Origin: Deltaproteobacteria bacterium
Lineage (GTDB): Bacteria > JAMCPX01
Direction of reading: 5' to 3'
DNA: 41,541 bases
NCBI GenBank assembly: GCA_023381995.1
Contig: JAMCVD010000065.1
Location: forward strand, 1 to 41,541
The notes beneath the pieces are model-generated. The model searched no databases and had not been told where the DNA came from. It was given only the letters and a program-made list of their open reading frames with translations. Position numbers and translations under genes: made by a program. The stretch's first letter is position 1. Each line of letters starts with the position of its first letter. Shown piece after piece: positions 23,671 to 32,805 of this stretch.

Positions 23671-25464
23671 TTACGCCTCTACATCCTGCTCGATGAGTTC
23701 GGCCTTGACGACGTCTATGCACTCGACCGGGCACACCTTTTTGCAATTACCGCACCGTATGCAGTTGTTGTTGTCGATGACGATCGCGCTCACCTCGTTC
23801 CATTTGTCCGTAGCGACCAGCCTTTGCCTGCCGTCCTCCTCCGTTACAACCTCCCTCGTCGTATGGATGCAGTTTGTCGGGCAAACATCCATGCAGTACC
23901 TGCAGTATATGCACCGCGTAACATCGATTTCGAATTTCAGGGAGCACAGGTAGCATCTCTTTGACTCCTCCTTACCAAGAGTCCTGTTTAATCCGAGTTC
24001 AACCTCGATCTGGTCGACACGTTCTTTTACCGGAAGCGTCGGCATTGCCTGCCGCGGTATGAAATCCCACGCCCGTTCCCGCTGCTTTTCCGCGTATTTT
24101 TCAAACCGTACGACCTTTTTCCTCCGGGTTCTGTCCATAAGGTATCTGTCGATCGACCATGCGGCACTGCGTCCGGAAGCTATGGACTCTATAACGGTTG
24201 AGGCACCCCTCCCGAAATCGCCCGCAACGAAGAGCCCTCTGACGTCCGTTGCGGCGTTGGACCTGTCGAACGCCACCATGCCGTTCTTTTCGAGCTTCAC
24301 GGTGCCTTTCACAAAGCCCGTCTCCGGCCTCTGTCCTATGGCGTATATCACGCTCTCGGCGTCGTCAGTAAAATCAGACCCCTTTATGGGGACTGCGAGC
24401 CGATCGCCCCTCTCGCTGTAGCCCCCGAGCCTGTTCCTCCTGAACCTCACGGCCAGGCCGCCCCCGGAACGCTCAACCTGCTCGATGGACACAAGCCCCC
24501 GTATCTCCACATTCTCGGTCTTTACTTCGTTGAGCTCGTCTCTGTTTACCGTAATGTAATCTTCCGTAGTCAATATGTTTATGATCACCCTTTTTGCACC
24601 AAGCCGCAGCGATGTCCTTGCACAGTCCATGGCTGTATACCCGCCCCCCACGACAAGGACCTTGCTGCCGACGAAGACGTCCTTGCCGGAATTGGCGTCC
24701 ATCATGAAGTCAAGGCCCGAGTAAACATGCTCTATGGTTTCTCCATTTATACCAAGCTTGTTCGGACTGTAGGTACCTGCCGTAAGAAGTACCGCATCAT
24801 ACCCCTTCATGAGTTCTTCAAGCTTGATGTCCTTGCCGACACGTACACCCGCATGCAGGTCAACGCCCAGTCTCAGAATATTCGAGATCTCCACATCGAG
24901 TATATTCCTCGGGAGCCTGAACTCCGGTATGCCGTATCTGAGCATGCCGCCGGGACGATCGAACGCCTCGTATATGGTCACCTTATGACCGAATATGGCG
25001 AGATCGTGCGCCGCTCCGAGTCCGGCAGGGCCGGAGCCTACGACCGCCACCTTCTTTCCCGAGGGCCCGAACATGAACTCCTCTATGCGGTGTCCTTCGG
25101 GCTTGAAGTCGCTCGCTACTCTCTTCAGGTGGCATATCGCGACCGGCTCCCCGAAGCCCGGCCATCCGTGCCTGCACGAGAGCTCGCACGGTCTGGAGCA
25201 GATCCTGCCGAGCACCCCGGGGAGTATGTTGACATAGCGGTTGATCTCGTACGACCTACCGTACCTCTCCTGGTAGCCGGCGTATATGTACCCGGGGACG
25301 TTGGTCAGAGCAGGGCATGCCGTCTGGCAGGGGACATTCTCCCTCATCCATGCGAAGTCCATCTTATTGGTCGAGAAAAAGACAGTCCTCTCGACCCGCC
25401 TCGCTGCCGTAAGATGATCGAAAGATTCTTTCTCGGAAAACAGATAGGTCTTTTCTTCCTTCAT
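23671..25464 (-). CDS. GltD-like FAD oxidoreductase with C-terminal 2[4Fe-4S] ferredoxin domain
   Basis: A 597-residue protein in three parts. An N-terminal Fe-S segment has Cys46/Cys50 and Cys89/93/97. A glutamate-synthase-small-subunit-type flavin and NAD(P) domain follows, with VVGSGPAGLGAA at 142-153 and a second loop in VLVVGGGYTAMDCA. The C-terminal bacterial ferredoxin domain has clusters CIYCRYCMDVCPTNC (about 518-532) and CIRCGNCKKVCPVEC (about 568-582). It should exchange electrons between NAD(P)H and ferredoxin. It is the first gene of the Kor operon, so it is probably the diaphorase module of the 2-oxoacid oxidoreductase. The gap to priA (25465-25652) shows no further gene and no clear promoter. 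Confidence 0.88.
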   Translation of the reverse strand: MKEEKTYLFSEKESFDHLTAARRVERTVFFSTNKMDFAWMRENVPCQTACPALTNVPGYIYAGYQERYGRSYEINRYVNILPGVLGRICSRPCELSCRHGWPGFGEPVAICHLKRVASDFKPEGHRIEEFMFGPSGKKVAVVGSGPAGLGAAHDLAIFGHKVTIYEAFDRPGGMLRYGIPEFRLPRNILDVEISNILRLGVDLHAGVRVGKDIKLEELMKGYDAVLLTAGTYSPNKLGINGETIEHVYSGLDFMMDANSGKDVFVGSKVLVVGGGYTAMDCARTSLRLGAKRVIINILTTEDYITVNRDELNEVKTENVEIRGLVSIEQVERSGGGLAVRFRRNRLGGYSERGDRLAVPIKGSDFTDDAESVIYAIGQRPETGFVKGTVKLEKNGMVAFDRSNAATDVRGLFVAGDFGRGASTVIESIASGRSAAWSIDRYLMDRTRRKKVVRFEKYAEKQRERAWDFIPRQAMPTLPVKERVDQIEVELGLNRTLGKEESKRCYLCSLKFEIDVTRCIYCRYCMDVCPTNCIHTTREVVTEEDGRQRLVATDKWNEVSAIVIDNNNCIRCGNCKKVCPVECIDVVKAELIEQDVEA

Positions 25465-25652
25465 ACAAAAGGTTCCTCTCTCCTTTACTATTACGAAGTA
25501 CCACTTCTATCTTTCGTGCTCTGTTACCATACCCACGGTACGGATGTCCAGAAAATTTTTATGCCGTCAAATCGGAATCAAAGATGGAACGGTCTGGGAC
25601 GAAGGCCAGCGTACGCACATATCGCCGACAAAGAATGCACGCATCACGGCAA

Positions 25653-27878
25653 TCACACAAAATACTGGGGGTCGACATCGATGTTTACCCTCACATCGCC
25701 GATCATAGGCCTGATGCGCTTATCGAGCTCGGACACCGCGGCAAGCAGCTTCCCGGTATTCTGCGACCTCAACAGCATGTGATAGACATAAAGGCCTTTC
25801 ATCCTCGATAGGGGCGCAGGGACCGGGCCGGACACCCGCACTACTTCCGGGACGGCGGACATGCCCTTACCGACCCTGTCCATCACATCCCTGAGCCTGT
25901 CTGCGCTCTTATGTCTGAATATAAAAAGGGCCATCCTCGAGAACGGCGGATACAGCAGCTCTCTCCTGTACTCGAGCTCTTCCTTATAGAAAGCATCGAT
26001 ATCATACTCTACGGCGTACTTTATCGCATAGTAGTCCGGGTTGTACGTCTGTAGGTACACCTGTGCGCCGCTCGAGCTCCTGCCTGCCCTGCCAGCGGAC
26101 TGCGTTATAACATCGAAGATGCGCTCCGCACTCCTGAAGTCCGGCACGTTCAGCCCCACGTCGAGCATAGGCAGGCATACGAGTTCGACATTTGGGAAAT
26201 CGAGCCCCTTGGCGACCATCTGTGTCCCGAGCAGGAGCAGCGCATCGCCACTTCCGAACACATCGATCATCCTCTCGTGAGAGCCTTTCTGTACGGTCGT
26301 ATCGCTGTCCATCCTGACAAACCCGATGCCCGAAAAAAGCCTCTTTATCTCCTCCTCGAGCCTCTGGGTGCCGATACCAAGCGGCTTTATGTCTACGGAC
26401 CCGCACTCCGGGCACCTCGGCAAGGGCACGGTCGAATAGCCACAATAATGGCACACGAGCCTCTGCGAAGACTTATGGTAGGTGAGATGTATATCGCACT
26501 CCGGGCACACCGATGCATGCCCGCAATCGGTACAGATCAGGCTCGAGGAATACCCCCTCTTGTTTAACATGATAATGGCCTGCTTGCCGGCAGAGAACGT
26601 CCTCTTCAGGGCATCGACGAGGGGGGCGGTCAGGATTTCGTTCCCGATCCTGTGGGGGTGCTCCCTCCTCAGATCGATAGCATGTATGTCCGGCATGGGC
26701 AGCCGGTGGATCCTGCTGTAGAGTCTGTAGAAGCGGTACTTCCCGGTGAGCGCGTTGTAGTACGACTCGAGGGACGGCGTGGCACTCCCGAGGATGACGA
26801 GGGACTGCTCGAGCTTGCCGCGCATGATGGCGGCGTCCCGCGCATTATACCTGAACCTGTCCTGCTGCTTGTACGTGTGTGCGTGCTCTTCATCGACGAC
26901 GATCACGCCGACGTCCCTGAGGGGTGCGAATACCGCGGACCGCACGCCTATGACAATCCTGATAGCGCCGTAGAGGATGGCCCGCTGCGTATCTGCAAGC
27001 AGCGACGCCCCTATGCCGCTGTGCATAACGCCGACGATATTGCCGAACCTTCCCGTGAACCTCTGCACGAGCTGCGGTGTCAGTGATATCTCCGGGACAA
27101 GGACGATCGCGTTCCTGCCCTGCTCCAATGCCTTTTCGATGACACGCATGTATATCTCCGTCTTGCCGCTCCCGGTCACGCCCATGACCAGGCTCGCTAT
27201 GAATGTCCTTGTACCGAGCCCCTCCTCGAGCCGCGCTATAATGCCTTTTTGTTCCTCGGTAAGGACCAGTTGCTCCCCACTATCGCGATGAGGCAATGCC
27301 GTTTCTTCCCTCTTTACGAACGGGTGACCGGCCCTCGCTGTGCCGGGGGACTTGAACATGGCTTCGATAGCACCCTTTTTCATAAGGCCGTTCACCGTAC
27401 TCATGCCGAACCTGCGCACCACTGTGTCCCTCGACAGCGACTCCCTGTTCTTCAAAGAATTAACCATGTCAGCCTCTTTGTCGCTGAGCCCTTTCAAATC
27501 AATAGGGTGCGACGACAGCCTGTACAATCTATCCGCCTCAAGCCTTATGCCCTTGTGCGGCAGGAATTGCTTAAAGACATCGCCGACGGGATGGAAATAA
27601 TAATCAGACGCCCATTCAAGGAGGCGCATCAGCGGATCCGAAAGGCATGGCTCCCTGTCCATAATCTCTATGACGGCCTTCGTCTCGTACTCCGGCCTTT
27701 TTACGTCCACCCTCTTTATAACGCCGACGAGCCTCCGCGATCCGAACGGCACGAGTACTCTCTGTCCTACAGCAGGGGCCGTGTCCGCACCGCTCCTTGA
27801 AAACGTGTAGGTAAAGCTGTGCTCCAAAGGCACTGGCAGGATTACCTCTATATAAATGTCTTTCTTCGGTGGCCCCAT
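25653..27878 (-). CDS. priA: Primosomal protein N' (replication restart helicase)
   Basis: A 741-residue superfamily 2 helicase that reloads the replisome at stalled forks. The N-terminal 3'-DNA-binding domain (VILPVPLEHSFTYTF, VLVPFGSRRLVGVI) is followed by Walker A GVTGSGKT (233-240), Walker B with DEEH (329-332), and GSATPS. The zinc-binding cysteines lie in CTDCGHASVCPECD and CHYCG...CPECG (449-492). The motif VAKGLDFPNV is also present. All key elements are intact. The frame is open for another 189 codons upstream, but that part is antisense to the acyl-CoA dehydrogenase, so the ATG at 27878 is taken. Confidence 0.93.
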   Translation of the reverse strand: MGPPKKDIYIEVILPVPLEHSFTYTFSRSGADTAPAVGQRVLVPFGSRRLVGVIKRVDVKRPEYETKAVIEIMDREPCLSDPLMRLLEWASDYYFHPVGDVFKQFLPHKGIRLEADRLYRLSSHPIDLKGLSDKEADMVNSLKNRESLSRDTVVRRFGMSTVNGLMKKGAIEAMFKSPGTARAGHPFVKREETALPHRDSGEQLVLTEEQKGIIARLEEGLGTRTFIASLVMGVTGSGKTEIYMRVIEKALEQGRNAIVLVPEISLTPQLVQRFTGRFGNIVGVMHSGIGASLLADTQRAILYGAIRIVIGVRSAVFAPLRDVGVIVVDEEHAHTYKQQDRFRYNARDAAIMRGKLEQSLVILGSATPSLESYYNALTGKYRFYRLYSRIHRLPMPDIHAIDLRREHPHRIGNEILTAPLVDALKRTFSAGKQAIIMLNKRGYSSSLICTDCGHASVCPECDIHLTYHKSSQRLVCHYCGYSTVPLPRCPECGSVDIKPLGIGTQRLEEEIKRLFSGIGFVRMDSDTTVQKGSHERMIDVFGSGDALLLLGTQMVAKGLDFPNVELVCLPMLDVGLNVPDFRSAERIFDVITQSAGRAGRSSSGAQVYLQTYNPDYYAIKYAVEYDIDAFYKEELEYRRELLYPPFSRMALFIFRHKSADRLRDVMDRVGKGMSAVPEVVRVSGPVPAPLSRMKGLYVYHMLLRSQNTGKLLAAVSELDKRIRPMIGDVRVNIDVDPQYFV

Positions 27879-27966
27879 ACATCGTGTCCGCGATTGCACG
27901 TCAGGATAAAGGCAAAAAGCCAAAAATACAATAAAAGGCTCCGGCGTACAGGGTCTCCCGATTTCC

Positions 27967-28015
27967 TTGCATTCCGATGTCCGCATATGGTATGCTCTGA
28001 ATGAATATTCATTCA
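27967..28015 (+). promoter_or_regulatory. Promoter with FadR-type (TetR) operator palindrome
   Basis: A perfect 18-bp palindrome TGAATGAATATTCATTCA lies at 27998-28015, immediately before the ribosome site of the acyl-CoA dehydrogenase. It fits the Bacillus FadR (TetR-family) consensus TGAATGAMTANTCATTCA known for fatty-acid degradation genes. An extended -10 (TGGTATGCT, hexamer 27991-27996) with a weak TTGCAT -35 abuts it, so a bound repressor would block transcription until a long-chain acyl-CoA is present. Confidence 0.7.
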
Positions 28016-28026
28016 AAGGAGAAAAA

Positions 28027-29847
28027 ATGAGTAAAGAAGCTGTATCGAAGCCCGTGGGCGGCGGTTTTCTGCTCGGCGATGGACCGGCTGCCACCATATT
28101 CGTACCCGAACAATTCACGGAAGAGCAACTGAGCTTCTCGGAGACTGCCGTAGACTTTATGGAAAAGGACGTCCTCCCCCTTACCGAAAAGATGGAAGAG
28201 CACGACAAGAAGATAGAGATCAACGTCAAGCTCATGAAGAAGGCCGGGGAGATCGGGCTGCTCATGATAGAGATCCCCGAGGAATTCGGCGGCCTCGGGA
28301 TGGACCTTTCTACTTCGCTGAAGGTGTCCGAGGCGATCGCGAGGTCCGGCTCTTTTGCGGCGACAATACTCGCCCACAGCGGGATAGGCACGCTCCCCAT
28401 CGTATACTTCGGCAACGAGGCACAGAAGAGAAAATACCTTCCCAAGCTTGCGACCGGAGAAATGATTGCGGCGTACGGCCTGACCGAGACGGGCTATGGG
28501 TCCGACGCCCTTGGTGCGAAAACGAAGGCAGTCCTGAGCCCCGATAAAAAGTACTACGTCCTCAACGGAGAAAAACAGTTCATCACGAACTCCGGCTTTG
28601 CCGACCTCTTCATCATCTATGCGAAGGTGGACGGAGAGAAGTTCACGGCCTTCATCGTGGAAAGGAAGTTCGAAGGCCTGTCCACGGCCAAGGAAGAGAA
28701 CAAGATGGGCATCAAAGGCTCATCGACGAGGTCCGTGATACTGAACGACGTGAAGGTACCCGTAGAGAACGTACTCGGAGAGATAGGCAAGGGCCACCAG
28801 TCCGCCCTGGGCGTGCTCGACATAGGCAGACTGAAGCTCGGCATGGCGTCCGTGGGCGGCTCAAAGGAGATAATCAAGTACGCGGTCCAGTATGCAAACC
28901 AGAGGATGCAGTTCGGCCAGCCGATCTCGAGCTTCGGCATGATAAGGAGAAAGTTTGCGGACATGATGACGAAGGTCTATGTGACCGAGAGCATGTCCTA
29001 CAGGACGTCCGGCATGATAGACGACGCCATCCACGCGCTCGACAGGAAGGCGCCGGACTTCAGCAAGAAGGCGGCGAAGATATTCGAGGACTACGACATA
29101 GAGGCGTCCATCATGAAGGTCTACGGCTCCGAGATGCTCGGCTTCGTCGTGGACGAGGCGGTGCAGAGCTACGGGGGCTACGGATACATAGAGGACTACC
29201 CGGTCGCACGGGCATACAGGGACGCCAGGATCAACAGGATCTTCGAGGGGACGAACGAGATCAACCGTCTGCTCATACCCGCTACCATCCTCAAGAGATC
29301 GATGAAGGGAGAGCTCGACTTCATGGGCAGGCTCGACGACATACTTGCGGAGATAAAGGCCGACAGGGTAAACAAAACGCCTGGACAGGGACTGCTCGGC
29401 ACCGAGATGCTCGCAGCGGACATAGCCAAGAAGATCACGGTATACGCCGCCGGTGTATCGGTACAGAAGTACATGTCATCGCTGACGGACAAGGCCTTCA
29501 ACTTCGGCAGGGGCGAATATATATTCGAGCAGCTCGCGAACATGATGATGGAGACGTACGCGATAGACTCCGCCATCCTCAGGACACTAAAGCTGAAAGA
29601 GCTGAAAGGGGAGCCCGCCATATCCATACCAGTACTGATGACCCGAGCGTTCGTGTACGAGACCCTCAACAAGATCGCACTCATTGCACGGCAGGTGCTC
29701 GGCGACGTGGCACAGGACAACGCGGACGAGTTCACTACCTACGAGAAGGCACTGGCGAGGCTGACGTTCACTTACGCTCTGGACCTTTCCGGCATAAAAG
29801 AGAGGATCGCAGCGCACGTCGTAGAGAAAGAGGGATACACCCTGTAG
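28027..29847 (+). CDS. Long acyl-CoA dehydrogenase (VLCAD/FadE type)
   Basis: A 606-residue FAD enzyme, about 200 residues longer than ordinary acyl-CoA dehydrogenases because of a C-terminal helical extension, as in VLCAD/ACAD9. It contains AYGLTETGYGSDA, GEKQFITNSGFADLF, and the C-terminal SYGGYGYIEDYPVARAYRDARI region with catalytic Glu in IFEGTNEINR. The extension suggests longer-chain substrates and membrane association. The ATG at 28027 has AAAGGAG six bases away; the frame extends to 27967 but without such a site. The FadR-like palindrome directly upstream implies acyl-CoA-dependent regulation. Confidence 0.9.
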   Translation: MSKEAVSKPVGGGFLLGDGPAATIFVPEQFTEEQLSFSETAVDFMEKDVLPLTEKMEEHDKKIEINVKLMKKAGEIGLLMIEIPEEFGGLGMDLSTSLKVSEAIARSGSFAATILAHSGIGTLPIVYFGNEAQKRKYLPKLATGEMIAAYGLTETGYGSDALGAKTKAVLSPDKKYYVLNGEKQFITNSGFADLFIIYAKVDGEKFTAFIVERKFEGLSTAKEENKMGIKGSSTRSVILNDVKVPVENVLGEIGKGHQSALGVLDIGRLKLGMASVGGSKEIIKYAVQYANQRMQFGQPISSFGMIRRKFADMMTKVYVTESMSYRTSGMIDDAIHALDRKAPDFSKKAAKIFEDYDIEASIMKVYGSEMLGFVVDEAVQSYGGYGYIEDYPVARAYRDARINRIFEGTNEINRLLIPATILKRSMKGELDFMGRLDDILAEIKADRVNKTPGQGLLGTEMLAADIAKKITVYAAGVSVQKYMSSLTDKAFNFGRGEYIFEQLANMMMETYAIDSAILRTLKLKELKGEPAISIPVLMTRAFVYETLNKIALIARQVLGDVAQDNADEFTTYEKALARLTFTYALDLSGIKERIAAHVVEKEGYTL

Positions 29848-29886
29848 GCCCGGCCAGGGACTTTGCAATAGCGGTCCCTCGATAGC

Positions 29887-29936
29887 TCCCGCCCGTGCCG
29901 GGAGAACGAAAAAGGGCGGGGACAAGCCCCGCCCTT
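29887..29936 (-). terminator. Strong intrinsic terminator
   Basis: AAGGGCGGGG (29912-29921), loop ACAAG and CCCCGCCCTT (29927-29936) form a perfect 10-bp GC-rich stem. Read on the minus strand it is followed by TTTTT, so it ends the propeller gene. A smaller hairpin (CTCCCG/CGGGAG) at about 29887-29905 lies beside it and may serve the acyl-CoA dehydrogenase on the plus strand. Confidence 0.75.
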
Positions 29937-29968
29937 CGATGTTAACCTCTCGCGCCCTGCTTCAGTTC

Positions 29969-31285
29969 CTACCAGTTCCCTCCGCCCTGGAATTGTGGGC
30001 ATGTATTAAGTGGTGAATACTGGCACGGGAAGAACTGCGGGCCCTGCGTTACGCCGACAAGCTCATCTACAATGCCGGTATTACTGTTCACAACCCATAC
30101 GTTGCCCTGGCTGTCTATGGCTATACCATCGGGCACGGAGACGGCAGAGCCGACAGTGATAGTCGTTATGATTTGTCCTGCTGAGTTTAACTCGGTTACC
30201 GAGGGAGTTCCTGAAGTGAATATGTAGCTATCAACGACCCAGATGTTCCCGTTTGCATCTATCGCCACACCTAAAGGATTTGGTCCGGCAGCGTATGAAA
30301 GAGCGCTGGTATACGGCGGTTTTAGCTCTGAAACGATTTTCTGATTCGCACCACTACCCTCATCCCCGATCCATATATTGTTTAGATTGTCTATAGCGAT
30401 ACCCACAGGCTCTATACCGGCAGGACTGGTATTGATTATCGTGTAGGTGGATGGGTCTATCGTATATACACGGGAATTAAGCGTATCTACGACCCATGCG
30501 GCGCCGGTAGCACTCAATGCCATGCCTTTCAGATAATCACTTGTGAAGGGAACGGTTGTCACGAATGTTCCTGCTGTCGTCACCACACTTACTGAGTCAC
30601 CCGATGCGTTGGTACTATTTCCTACCCAGATATTTTCAGGGGTAGAGCCGTCTATCGCAATGCCTCTGGGGTAATTGCCCACGGTTACGGTCATCACAAG
30701 GGCGCCTGCCGGCGTTACCTTGTCTATGGTGGTACCCGGGTTCAGGCCATTTCTATTATTGGTGACCCAGACATTCCCGTTGTGGTCTATTGCTATACCT
30801 GCAGGCCCAGTGTCAACGGTAATAGTGGTTGTATTGGGTGTACCCGATGTGGTTATCTTGCTTATGGTACCCGGAGAACTTCCATTATTGAAATTGGCAA
30901 CCCAGACATTGTCCGATGCGTCTATCGCTATGCCCATGGGATTACTGCCTACGGTGTATGGTAACAGGATCACCTGCGGGGTTGCGGTTGCCTGGTTTGA
31001 ATACACGCTCTCGACCAGCGAAGGCGGACTAATCAGCGGGTCGTTATACACGGCGGTGACGACGAAGTAATATTGAACGCCGTTGGTCAATCCTGTTACC
31101 GTGAAGCTGGTTGCGGCCGGCGATACTACGTATGTGTATGGTCCGCCATACGTGGTTGATGTGTAAACATTGTACCACACTACGGCCGATGAAGGCGCAT
31201 TCCATGTAAGACTTGCTTTTTGATAGCCTGCAATAGCAACCAGGCCTGTCAAGCAGTTTCGTGTTCCATGCTGAATGATCCCCAA
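29969..31285 (-). CDS. FN3/beta-propeller repeat protein, N-terminus apparently missing
   Basis: A 438-residue protein. An FN3-like domain (about 15-105, ASLTWNAPSSAVVWYNVYTST) is followed by about seven blades, each with the NHL/virginiamycin-B-lyase-like pattern GIAIDxxGNVWVxN. The C-terminus has a short cysteine-containing tail. Family members are usually secreted and carry a signal peptide, but here the N-terminus (MGIIQHGTRNCLTGLVAI) enters the FN3 strand directly without one. The gene may therefore be truncated at its 5' end, or the start lies in sequence altered by a change. Function is unknown; surface or periplasmic binding is likely for intact relatives. Confidence 0.7.
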   Translation of the reverse strand: MGIIQHGTRNCLTGLVAIAGYQKASLTWNAPSSAVVWYNVYTSTTYGGPYTYVVSPAATSFTVTGLTNGVQYYFVVTAVYNDPLISPPSLVESVYSNQATATPQVILLPYTVGSNPMGIAIDASDNVWVANFNNGSSPGTISKITTSGTPNTTTITVDTGPAGIAIDHNGNVWVTNNRNGLNPGTTIDKVTPAGALVMTVTVGNYPRGIAIDGSTPENIWVGNSTNASGDSVSVVTTAGTFVTTVPFTSDYLKGMALSATGAAWVVDTLNSRVYTIDPSTYTIINTSPAGIEPVGIAIDNLNNIWIGDEGSGANQKIVSELKPPYTSALSYAAGPNPLGVAIDANGNIWVVDSYIFTSGTPSVTELNSAGQIITTITVGSAVSVPDGIAIDSQGNVWVVNSNTGIVDELVGVTQGPQFFPCQYSPLNTCPQFQGGGNW

Positions 31286-31348
31286 ACCTGCTATTCTGCC
31301 TTTCGATTTTGCTTGATAAGAGAACCAGCAGCGGCTTAGGATCGAGCC

Positions 31349-32641
31349 ATGTCTGATAAATTATTGAGCGAATACGATAGGCCCGTAAAAGAGCACTACT
31401 ATATACTGCTGATGGCATGGGCCGGCTGGGTGTTCGATTTCTACGACCTTACACTCTATACCTTCCTCCTGATCCCCATCGGCAAAGAGCTCCGCCTGTC
31501 GAACATCCACCTCTCGTACATACTCGGCATCTCCCTCGCTGCGACCGCCTTCGGGGGCATAGTCTTCGGCACACTCGCGGACCGCTACGGGAGAAGGAGC
31601 GTCCTGCAGTGGACCATCCTCACGTACAGCATAGGGACCTTCCTGAGCGGACTCGCGCCGGATTTCTATTCCCTCGTGCTATTCAGGGTCGTCACCGGCA
31701 TAGGGGTGGGCGGGGAATGGGCGACAGGGCAGACCTATGTCGGCGAGACCTTCCCTCCGAAGGTAAGGGGCAGGTTCGGTGCATTCATGCAGACGGGCGC
31801 ACCCGTGGGGGTCGCTCTCGCTGCGCTCATCGGCGGGTTCGTCTCGCCCCTGATAGGATGGAGGCTGTCGTTCATGGTCTCGGTCTTGCCTGCCCTGCTG
31901 GTCATCGTGGTAAGGAAGAGACTGCCCGAATCGGACCTGTGGGAAAGGCGCAGCCACCTTATAACGAGCGGTGCGCTGTCAAAGGACGTCGCGAAAGACG
32001 AGTCAGGAAGCAAGTTCATGTCCCTGCTTGCGCCGGAATACAGGGGCACGTTCATGAAGTCCCTACTGCTCGCAATATTCATAATGTCCGCATACTGGTT
32101 TACCTATTCGTGGCTGCCTGGCTATCTCTACGAGCAGAGGCATTTCTCGATGACGAAGTCGGGACTGTGGATGATCATAACCCAGGCAGGTGGGTTCATA
32201 GGCTATGCGACCTTCGGGTTCGTTGCGGACAGGTTCGGCAGGAGGCCCGCATTCACGATCTACTCACTCCTGATGGCGTCGGGCCTCGTGATGGTAACGC
32301 TGATGTGGGGCTTCATTGCGAACTATCCGTATATAATACTCGTCTTTATGTTTATGGTCGGGTTCGGCACCGGGTTCTTTGGAGGGTATGGCCCCATCAT
32401 GTCCGAGCTGTTCCCCACGAAGATCAGGAACACCGCCATGGGGACAGCATTCAACCTTGCAAGGGGGGTACAGTTCCTTACCCCCGTCGTTATCGTCATC
32501 GTATCGGAGCACTACGGACTCGGAGGGGGCATATCCATTGCCTCGCTGTTCGCGGTGCTCGCTGGACTATGGATATGGACCTTCCCGGAGACCAGGGGGA
32601 AAAGGCTGACAGCGCTGGGGGAAGAGACAAGAAGCCATTAG
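31349..32641 (+). CDS. MFS transporter, metabolite:H+ symporter type
   Basis: A 430-residue, 12-helix major facilitator. The first loop motif GTLADRYGRRSVLQW and its repeat GFVADRFGRRPAFTIY are both intact. The N-terminal WAGWVFDFYDLTLYTFLL segment carries an acidic pair typical of the SHS/sialate:H+ and carboxylate symporter branches. GVGGEWATGQTYVGE and a C-terminal GGYGPIMSELFPT match the same group. It probably imports a small organic acid or sugar acid using the proton gradient. The ATG has AGGA upstream. Confidence 0.83.
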   Translation: MSDKLLSEYDRPVKEHYYILLMAWAGWVFDFYDLTLYTFLLIPIGKELRLSNIHLSYILGISLAATAFGGIVFGTLADRYGRRSVLQWTILTYSIGTFLSGLAPDFYSLVLFRVVTGIGVGGEWATGQTYVGETFPPKVRGRFGAFMQTGAPVGVALAALIGGFVSPLIGWRLSFMVSVLPALLVIVVRKRLPESDLWERRSHLITSGALSKDVAKDESGSKFMSLLAPEYRGTFMKSLLLAIFIMSAYWFTYSWLPGYLYEQRHFSMTKSGLWMIITQAGGFIGYATFGFVADRFGRRPAFTIYSLLMASGLVMVTLMWGFIANYPYIILVFMFMVGFGTGFFGGYGPIMSELFPTKIRNTAMGTAFNLARGVQFLTPVVIVIVSEHYGLGGGISIASLFAVLAGLWIWTFPETRGKRLTALGEETRSH

Positions 32642-32708
32642 TTGGGTGCATATGAACGTACAGAGGACCTAAACATCTTTACAAAAAGTCTGTGCATCTT
32701 AGCTGGAT

Positions 32709-32738
32709 CTCCGCCAAGGCGGATCCGCCTTGGCGGAG
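32709..32738. repeat. Perfect 30-bp GC-rich palindrome
   Basis: CTCCGCCAAGGCGGA is followed directly by its reverse complement. There is no T-run after it, so it is not a classic terminator. It may be a repetitive extragenic palindrome-type element or the end of a small mobile repeat. Only one copy was seen in the window. Confidence 0.75.
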
Positions 32739-32805
32739 CAGGTTTAAACGAATGGGCAAACTTCCTTATTACATTTTTCTGGTTAGTGGGTTATGGAGTT
32801 TGGGC

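Noticed and set aside
27879-28445. 189-codon N-terminal extension of priA
   Set aside because: It is antisense to the acyl-CoA dehydrogenase and promoter region, and PriA similarity begins at 27878.
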